From Pedobacter schmidteae (GTDB lineage Bacteria > Bacteroidota > Bacteroidia > Sphingobacteriales > Sphingobacteriaceae), in contig CAMDQV010000043.1 of NCBI GenBank assembly GCA_945906015.1, positions 1 to 11,631 on the forward strand: a stretch of 11,631 nucleotides of DNA, written 5' to 3'. Shown here piece after piece: positions 6,451 through 11,631 of this stretch (position 1 is its first letter; the number at the start of each line of letters is the position of its first letter). A program made the translations under genes and the position numbers. The notes under the pieces are model-generated. The model was not told the DNA's origin, searched no databases, and worked only from the letters and a program-made list of their open reading frames with translations.

Positions 6451-8188
6451 ATTTTGGTCTGAATCTGAAGAATTGATCTACATTGGGAAGGCAAAAAATC
6501 TTAAGAACAGGGTTTCTTCTTATTTCAATAAAGATAATTTTCGGATAAATGCAAAGACCAGAGTACTGGTAAGTAAGGTTAAAAAAATCACTTTTACGAT
6601 TGTAGATACTGAAATCGATGCCTGGTTATTGGAAAATAGCCTGATAAAAAAACATCAGCCAAGGTATAATATCTTGTTAAAAGATGATAAAACCTATCCC
6701 TGGATCATAATCAAAAATGAAAAATTCCCACGTTTATTCTGGACCAGAAAGATCATAAGAGACGGATCAACCTATTTTGGTCCTTATGCTTCTGTTGGTA
6801 TGATGCATACCATACTTGGGGTGATCAAAGAGATATATCCTTTAAGAACATGTAGTTTGCCTCTTTCACTTGAAAATATCAAGGCCGGAAAATTCAGGGT
6901 ATGCCTTGAATATCAGATAGGTAATTGCAAGGGTCCTTGCCAGGCTTTTCAAAAAGAAGAGGACTATGATCAAAGTATTTCCGAAATAAAAGATATCCTG
7001 AATGGAAAAACAGGTACAGTAATCAAAAGACTAAAGAAACAACTTGATGTTTCAGTTGCAGATCTAAATTTTGAGCTGTCACACAGACTTAAGTCTAAAT
7101 ATGATCTTCTGGCCCATTACCAGAGTAAATCAACCATTGTTAGTTCATCCATTACCGATGTTGATGTATTCAGCATCGCAACAGACGAAAAACATGCATT
7201 TGTCAACTTTCTGAAAGTAATGAATGGTACCGTTATTCAAACCCAAACCTTGGAGATGAAGAAACGATTGGATGAAACCGACGAAGAACTTTTAAGCATC
7301 GCCATTACCGAATTCAGAACGAGATTTGATAGCCATTCAAAAGAGATCATCGTACCCTTTGATATGGATCTTCCCAACTCTGGAATCAAATTTATAGTGC
7401 CGAAACTGGGCGAGAAGAAAAAATTACTGGAACTATCTCAGAAGAACGTGCTATTTTTCAAACGCGAAAAACTGGATCAATACGAAAAGTTAAATCCGGA
7501 ATTAAGAACCGATCGTTTGCTGGAACTGATGAAGAAAGATCTGCGCCTCAATCAGTTACCCAGACATATCGAATGTTTTGACAATTCAAATTTCCATGGG
7601 AAATTTCCCGTATCAGCCATAGTAGTTTTTAAGGATACTAAACCTTCTAAGAAAGATTACCGGCACTTTAATGTTAAAACAGTTGAAGGGCCTGATGATT
7701 TTGCAACGATGGAAGAAGCAGTATTCAGAAGATACCGCAGAATACTGGATGAAAAAGAAACACTTCCGCAATTAATTATCATTGATGGAGGTAAAGGACA
7801 ACTTTCATCTGCAATAAAAAGTCTGAAAAAATTGGGAATAGAGAAGGAGGTTACGATCATTGGAATTGCCAAACGCTTAGAGGAGCTGTATTATCCCGGA
7901 GATCAATACCCATTGTATTTGGATAAAAAATCAGAAACCTTAAAGATCATACAACAACTCAGGGATGAAGCACACCGCTTTGGCATTACTTTCCACAGAA
8001 AGATACGAAATAAGGCAACTTTAGGAACTGAACTAGAACGTGTGCCCGGTATTGGAAAAACCACCGCAGAAAACCTATTAAGGCATTTCAAATCGGTAAA
8101 AAAAATACGGCAATCTACAGAAGTAGAATTACTGGAAGTATTAAACAAGAGTCAGGCAGTTTCGCTTTTAAACTACTTCAAACAATAA
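6389..8188 (+). CDS. uvrC: UvrABC excinuclease subunit C
   Basis: UvrC makes both incisions around a DNA lesion after UvrA and UvrB have located it (cytoplasmic nucleotide excision repair). Domains in order: GIY-YIG nuclease at about 14-95, with PGVY at 17-20, YIGKAKNLKNRV at 31-42 (Tyr31, Arg41) and likely metal-binding Glu82 in WLLENSLIKK; a Cys-rich element with Cys155, Cys172, Cys180 and Cys184, matching the four cysteines reported to hold an iron-sulfur cluster; a UVR helix for UvrB contact at about 207-242, with LNFEL at 226-230; the RNase H-like 5' nuclease at about 370-540, with Asp398 in CFDNSNFHG, Asp466 in IIIDGGKGQL and His529 in RDEAHRFG; and a helix-hairpin-helix end at 550-599 (VPGIGKTTAENLL). 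At 599 residues it is full length and no catalytic residue is missing. It follows the PBP gene by 35 bases and probably shares its transcript. The start is supported by the normal spacing to the GIY motif. Confidence 0.97.
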   Translation: MKKFDYRSDLKNIPQKPGVYQFWSESEELIYIGKAKNLKNRVSSYFNKDNFRINAKTRVLVSKVKKITFTIVDTEIDAWLLENSLIKKHQPRYNILLKDDKTYPWIIIKNEKFPRLFWTRKIIRDGSTYFGPYASVGMMHTILGVIKEIYPLRTCSLPLSLENIKAGKFRVCLEYQIGNCKGPCQAFQKEEDYDQSISEIKDILNGKTGTVIKRLKKQLDVSVADLNFELSHRLKSKYDLLAHYQSKSTIVSSSITDVDVFSIATDEKHAFVNFLKVMNGTVIQTQTLEMKKRLDETDEELLSIAITEFRTRFDSHSKEIIVPFDMDLPNSGIKFIVPKLGEKKKLLELSQKNVLFFKREKLDQYEKLNPELRTDRLLELMKKDLRLNQLPRHIECFDNSNFHGKFPVSAIVVFKDTKPSKKDYRHFNVKTVEGPDDFATMEEAVFRRYRRILDEKETLPQLIIIDGGKGQLSSAIKSLKKLGIEKEVTIIGIAKRLEELYYPGDQYPLYLDKKSETLKIIQQLRDEAHRFGITFHRKIRNKATLGTELERVPGIGKTTAENLLRHFKSVKKIRQSTEVELLEVLNKSQAVSLLNYFKQ

Positions 8189-8199
8189 ATCCTGCAAAA

Positions 8200-8222
8200 A
8201 AATAAATTCTGCCAGCTTATTT
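8200..8222. terminator. Weak AT-only hairpin between convergent uvrC and gldN
   Basis: AAATAA at 8200-8205 can pair with TTATTT at 8217-8222 around an 11-base loop, in the 54-base gap where the two operons converge. Six A/T pairs are weak, and only a broken T-rich tract follows on the plus strand (the minus strand has an A-run-derived T tract at 8202-8196). It is the only terminator-like element seen here and may not function. Confidence 0.18.
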
Positions 8223-8242
8223 AATATTTTATCAGGGTATGA

Positions 8243-9109
8243 TCAGAACGACCAAAGGTCATGTTCAAAGTCCATCAATGCTTTCTTAACCCTCTCCGAC
8301 TCATATAGCCGATCAATTCCTATAGCATAATCTTTAATCCGGAGATCTTCAGCATTAGATTCTTTCACTATATAACTTGCAAATAAACGCTTTATAAAAA
8401 TATCGTCATAGCTCAGGCCTGTTGCATCATTACCACGGTTAACAACTGCTTTGGTAACTAAAAGCTGACGAACTTCAGGGAAATAGATCCAGAAGGCAGG
8501 CTGCTCATCAAACGCTTGGCCTGCTGCAGAAATTCGAACCATAGGTGCAATTCCAACAATTCTTGGCTCAAATACGGAACGCTGCTTATCAAAGATCCAG
8601 TCTTCTTTAATGCGGAATTTAATAATACTATCCGGATTGAATTCACCCGCTTTAACTACTGTACCGGTCTGATTTCCATCTTTATCAAAAATAGGAACCA
8701 ATACACTATCAGCAAACCTCGCCATTGCTTCCTCTGCTTTCAAAACAACAGAAAATTCATCGCCATTTACATCATTTTTTGTACTGCTTGCATCATATGC
8801 TGTAAGCTCACCCGCCTGAATCGCATCAGTAAGAATAGTAATTAACCTAGACTTAGGAGATGCGAAAATCATATTTACCTTATCACGAATATCAATTTCC
8901 CTCCATATGCGTTTACTGAACATCACATCAGATTCTCTTAAACCCGCATAGGGCGATACTCTGGCATTCAAAACAGTTGTTTTTTGATAAAATCCATCAA
9001 CCGGCCTCTCAGCTGGTTTAGGCTTTGTGCTATTCGTTAAATTCGGAGCCTGTGCACTCAAACGCAGAGTACCAGCTATAAGGATAAAGGCAAAAATTAT
9101 CTTTTTCAT
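8243..9109 (-). CDS. gldN: GldN (PorN), type IX secretion ring protein
   Basis: GldN is a periplasmic protein that, with the lipoprotein GldK, forms the large ring under the outer membrane in the type IX secretion and gliding machinery; it is contacted by GldM from the inner membrane. The 288-residue product begins with a signal peptide (KK at 2-3, hydrophobic 4-14, likely cleavage RLSA|QAP after residue 19), followed by a short Pro-rich stretch. Family-typical segments are KRIWREIDIRDKVN (66-79), FASPKSRL (82-89), AGELTAYDA (99-107), KEDWIFDKQRSVFEPRIVGI (168-187) and FWIYFPEVRQLL (206-217). Length is normal and the C-terminus (DFEHDLWSF) is intact. The ATG at 9109-9107 follows the gldM stop by five bases, so the two are surely co-transcribed and probably translationally coupled. 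It is the last T9SS gene before the convergent uvrC end. Confidence 0.95.
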   Translation of the reverse strand: MKKIIFAFILIAGTLRLSAQAPNLTNSTKPKPAERPVDGFYQKTTVLNARVSPYAGLRESDVMFSKRIWREIDIRDKVNMIFASPKSRLITILTDAIQAGELTAYDASSTKNDVNGDEFSVVLKAEEAMARFADSVLVPIFDKDGNQTGTVVKAGEFNPDSIIKFRIKEDWIFDKQRSVFEPRIVGIAPMVRISAAGQAFDEQPAFWIYFPEVRQLLVTKAVVNRGNDATGLSYDDIFIKRLFASYIVKESNAEDLRIKDYAIGIDRLYESERVKKALMDFEHDLWSF

Positions 9110-9114
9110 ACCAA

Positions 9115-10647
9115 TTAATTTGCTTTAAAGACCATTGGATCAAGCTGCCTTTGGGTTCCATCCGGACCAACAGCAACAATATCATCAAAAATTACACGGG
9201 TTCCAGGAGTCACTGCGGCAATAGCAGCACGCATTTGCGCGCTAAAAGTATTACCTGTGGCTTGCAGCACTACAACGTCTGCACGTGGCCTGGCAATAAC
9301 CAAACTAAATCTGGTTACATCAAATTTGGCATCAAAATCAAATTGATCAAGGATAGCGAATATTGATCCTTGTGATTTTATAATAACAGAACTCAAGCTT
9401 CCACCTGTTTTACCAGCAAATTTCGCTTTTGGATCAGGGATACGTTTAATACGAAAATCACTTGAACCAATATTTTGGACTTTACCATTAATAGTTGCTG
9501 AGACATTTACTTTGGCAACAGATCCTGGTGAAGTAACATTAACTGTATATTTACCATTAGAACCAGAGATAGAACCACTGCTGATCGTTACAGATAAATT
9601 CTCTTTAGGAATACCTGGTGCTGATACAGAAACAGGGTTAGGTACTCCTACATAAAACACATTCATCTTATCTGGTGAAACAACTACTGACGGTCGGGCT
9701 ACCTGATATTTTTGTTCAGGAGTAGTATATGTTTTTATAGAACCATCTGTTTGCTTTACACGAACAGTACCTGTCCAGCTAAAAATACCTTCCTTACCTG
9801 TATTAACAGTATAAGTACCTTTACCTTCTTTTATTTGAAGTCTCGACCCTCCAACTGTAATATCCGGACTAGATTTTGAATCTGATGCGGTCAAGAAAAC
9901 TTCTGCTGTGTAAGGCTGACCCACGATTAAATAGGATGTAGGAGCAACTGCTACAGCTGAAAATTGATCCAGATTGACAACTGCAATATCCATTTTGCCA
10001 AGAATACGTTTCACAATTTCGGACTCCGCATTCTTAGTATCTGCCTGAATTTTTGCTAATGCAGTAAGTGCTGCTGTGAGCGGAATACCATCGCCAAAAT
10101 TAGACTGTTCCCAGCTTCTTGATATACCACCACGACTTGGGGGATCTTTAGCTTCCAATGAAAAGCTGATGCTTTTACGCTCTTTTACGTCAAGAAGTCC
10201 GAGTAATTTACTACGGGTATCATTTATCTTTTTCTTAAGCTTAGAAGCACGATTTTCATTGATCATTAAGCGAGGAGAAATATCAAGATTATCTCTCTTA
10301 CTGATATCTCCAGTTGATTTATCGTAACCTCCACCTTCCTGTTCAAAAAGCTTTTTCAACTCTGCTACATAGACATCTAGTTCATTGGTATAAGAACTGG
10401 CCAATTTAGCCTTATCGTAAATAGGTTTAGCCCTGGCAGGTTCATCCTTGAGCTTAGTGGCCTCAAATGAAGCATAGGTTGTTTCAACACCGCTTTGAAC
10501 ATTTTGAGCCGAAGCATTTAGACTATCTGTTAAATTTTTGAAAGCTTCCAAAATTGAATCACTGACATTCAGTGCTACCAAACCAAGTAAAACAAGGTAC
10601 AGTATTCCAATCATTTTCTGCCTTGGGGTTTGTTTACCTCCAGCCAT
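9115..10647 (-). CDS. gldM: GldM (PorM), type IX secretion motor shaft protein
   Basis: GldM is the dimeric periplasmic shaft of the T9SS motor: one helix sits inside the GldL ring in the inner membrane, and the elongated periplasmic part reaches the GldK/GldN ring. The 510-residue protein begins MAGGKQTPRQKMIG, followed by a single membrane helix at about 12-28, the standard GldM start. A helical D1 domain follows (about 30-220), including the conserved run WEQSNFGDGIPLTAALTAL (179-197) and IQADTKNAESEI (200-211). The rest is Ig-like beta domains (about 225-315, 318-400 and 405-510), with the typical VPNPVSVSAPG (335-345) and a C-terminal domain ending VGPDGTQRQLDPMVFKAN. Length is normal and no disruption is seen. 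It lies 45 bases after gldL and 5 bases before gldN. The start is firm, because the residues just before the helix are conserved in the family. Confidence 0.96.
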   Translation of the reverse strand: MAGGKQTPRQKMIGILYLVLLGLVALNVSDSILEAFKNLTDSLNASAQNVQSGVETTYASFEATKLKDEPARAKPIYDKAKLASSYTNELDVYVAELKKLFEQEGGGYDKSTGDISKRDNLDISPRLMINENRASKLKKKINDTRSKLLGLLDVKERKSISFSLEAKDPPSRGGISRSWEQSNFGDGIPLTAALTALAKIQADTKNAESEIVKRILGKMDIAVVNLDQFSAVAVAPTSYLIVGQPYTAEVFLTASDSKSSPDITVGGSRLQIKEGKGTYTVNTGKEGIFSWTGTVRVKQTDGSIKTYTTPEQKYQVARPSVVVSPDKMNVFYVGVPNPVSVSAPGIPKENLSVTISSGSISGSNGKYTVNVTSPGSVAKVNVSATINGKVQNIGSSDFRIKRIPDPKAKFAGKTGGSLSSVIIKSQGSIFAILDQFDFDAKFDVTRFSLVIARPRADVVVLQATGNTFSAQMRAAIAAVTPGTRVIFDDIVAVGPDGTQRQLDPMVFKAN

Positions 10648-10692
10648 GCAATTTTATTTAAAAATTTTAGATTTATAATACTTATACACCAC

Positions 10693-11484
10693 TTAAGATT
10701 TGCTCGGCTGATTCATTGCTGACAACATACTTCCATAAATAGCATTTAGGGATGATAAGTTCTTAGCTAATTTACTTACTTCCTCTTTGAACTGTTTAGA
10801 ATCTTCCATCGACTCATTAAAATTTTGCATGGTCAAAGAAAGATTCTGATAAAATTTATTCATCGACTTCAAATGAGCACTGGAATCTTGCAATTCTAAT
10901 TCATACACTGTATTTAAAGCAGAAATATTTTTAGCAAGTGCGTTTACCTGATCATGGTAAGACCTTGAATCAATATTTGTATCAGCCATTTCTCTTAGGC
11001 TGGATGTAGCATTTTCAAATGCTTGATTTAAATTATCAAAACTTCCGGAAGCAGTTTTTACTTTTGAAGCTAGTTCAGTTGTAGCACTTGCAGTATCCGC
11101 TATACCTGATATGGCAGATACCTTATCTCCAAATGTGCGTAAACCATTACCAAGACTTTCGATAAGTTCAGGACCAATTTTAGCTTCTGTCAGCATTTGA
11201 TCCAGGGCAGCAGTTGAAGATGCTGAACCAGTTCCGCTTGAGCTGGACTCTCCTTTAAAATCATCTTCAAGTTCAGGATATACCTTTGTCCAATCTGGAT
11301 CTACAGGTTCTGACTGAAAACCTAAAATAAAAAATAAAATTGCTTCGGTTATCAAACCTATTGCAATCATAAACTCACCACCCTTCCAATGCAGAATCTT
11401 GAACATCAGACCAACGATTACAATGGAAGCACCCCAGGAAATTAAGGCATTAATACCTACTTTGAATTTTTTCTTTTGAGCCAT
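10693..11484 (-). CDS. gldL: GldL (PorL), proton-conducting motor subunit of type IX secretion
   Basis: GldL is the inner-membrane stator-like subunit that couples proton flow to GldM rotation, powering protein export and, where present, gliding. The 263-residue protein has two helices at about 11-31 and 37-56. Ionisable residues reported as important in Flavobacterium johnsoniae GldL (Lys27, His30, Glu49, Glu59) appear to correspond to Lys29, His32, Glu47 (in GLITEA) and Glu59 here, so the proton path looks intact; the alignment is by eye. After the membrane part come EPVDPDWTKVYPEL (59-72), a Ser/Gly-rich linker (79-92) and a long cytoplasmic helical region. That region holds a repeated motif, VNALAKNISALNTVY (180-194) and VSKLAKNLSSLNAIY (236-250). 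The gene lies 37 bases after gldK and 45 before gldM, in the standard gldKLMN order. No sign of truncation is seen. Confidence 0.95.
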   Translation of the reverse strand: MAQKKKFKVGINALISWGASIVIVGLMFKILHWKGGEFMIAIGLITEAILFFILGFQSEPVDPDWTKVYPELEDDFKGESSSSGTGSASSTAALDQMLTEAKIGPELIESLGNGLRTFGDKVSAISGIADTASATTELASKVKTASGSFDNLNQAFENATSSLREMADTNIDSRSYHDQVNALAKNISALNTVYELELQDSSAHLKSMNKFYQNLSLTMQNFNESMEDSKQFKEEVSKLAKNLSSLNAIYGSMLSAMNQPSKS

Positions 11485-11521
11485 AATACTATTTACGAAT
11501 TAAATAAGGGAAATTTAAATT

Positions 11522-11631
11522 TTAGAGCCTGTCCTTGATGTCACGACCCTGGTATTTTGTGATGCAACGGAACCCGATGTACGCTTTTGAAGTGTCTTGG
11601 TATTCAAAGCTGTTTGCTGAATTTTGGAGGA
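11522..11631 (-). CDS. gldK: GldK, C-terminal end (runs off right edge)
   Basis: Only the last 35 codons and the TAA stop (11524-11522) of the gene upstream of gldL are present. The frame reads LQNSANSFEYQDTSK, then AYIGFRCITKYQGRDIKDRL. The IGFRC ending is typical of the sulfatase-modifying-factor (FGE-like) fold of GldK/PorK, the outer-membrane lipoprotein that forms the T9SS ring with GldN. The short fragment alone would be ambiguous between FGE-fold proteins. Its position, 37 bases upstream of gldL on the same strand, makes gldK the clear choice. Its lipobox and the operon promoter lie outside the window. Confidence 0.85.
   Translation of the reverse strand, partial: LQNSANSFEYQDTSKAYIGFRCITKYQGRDIKDRL

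Noticed and set aside
8184..8212. Direct near-repeat AATAAATCCTGC / AATAAATTCTGC after uvrC
   Set aside because: It is 11 of 12 identical but short, AT-rich and overlaps the uvrC stop; most likely chance or minor slippage.
8246..8266. Hairpin GAAC-GACC/GGTC-GTTC at the gldN 3' end as a terminator
   Set aside because: The stem is broken by a two-base bulge, lies inside the gldN coding end, and is not followed by a T run on either strand.
1..11631. Mobile elements, CRISPR arrays, tRNA or rRNA genes
   Set aside because: No terminal repeats, transposase frames, regularly spaced repeats or tRNA/rRNA-like sequence were seen; all long frames are accounted for by core genes.

Overview
The window reads as ordinary core chromosome of an AT-rich member of the Bacteroidota, probably a Sphingobacteriaceae (Pedobacter-like) species. 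Four things point there: a complete gldL-gldM-gldN run with the end of gldK (type IX secretion system, T9SS, found only in Bacteroidota), a full-length SprE/PorW lipoprotein, an ATP synthase operon of the atpZ / small membrane protein / long-N-terminus atpB type, and starts without Shine-Dalgarno sequences. The genus is inferred from protein style only. I saw no mobile element, tRNA, rRNA or CRISPR array, and no stretch over 300 bases lacks a gene; the longest gap is about 150 bases (1102-1250).

Layout. (1) 1-1101, minus strand: the promoter-proximal end of the F0F1 ATP synthase operon, in transcription order atpZ, an unnamed four-helix membrane protein that looks like a divergent AtpI, and the first 153 codons of atpB, which runs off the left edge. 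(2) 1102-1250: divergent AT-rich intergenic region with three perfect 12-bp palindromes and a candidate Bacteroidota -7 box for the atp operon. (3) 1251-8188, plus strand: sprE, a class A penicillin-binding protein (PBP1A type) and uvrC, 12 and 35 bases apart, probably one transcript. (4) 8189-8242: short convergent gap with no convincing terminator. (5) 8243-11631, minus strand: gldN, gldM, gldL and the last 35 codons of gldK, the 3' part of a gldKLMN operon.

How the genes fit together. GldL and GldM form the inner-membrane, proton-driven motor of T9SS. GldM crosses the periplasm to the GldK/GldN ring under the outer membrane. SprE/PorW is reported to link that ring to the outer-membrane translocon. 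All these parts lie in one 10-kb block, with a bifunctional peptidoglycan synthase directly behind sprE. UvrC (nucleotide excision repair) and the ATP synthase genes are unrelated housekeeping neighbours.

The search gave no evidence of a wholly new system. The most interesting signals are: (a) two mutually exclusive RNA pairings around the uvrC start, one enclosing the start codon; (b) evidence that the sprE start is about 99 bases downstream of the only available ATG, with a promoter-like box inside the apparent N-terminal extension; (c) the divergent AtpI-like protein; (d) palindromes in the divergent promoter region; (e) an internal repeat in GldL.
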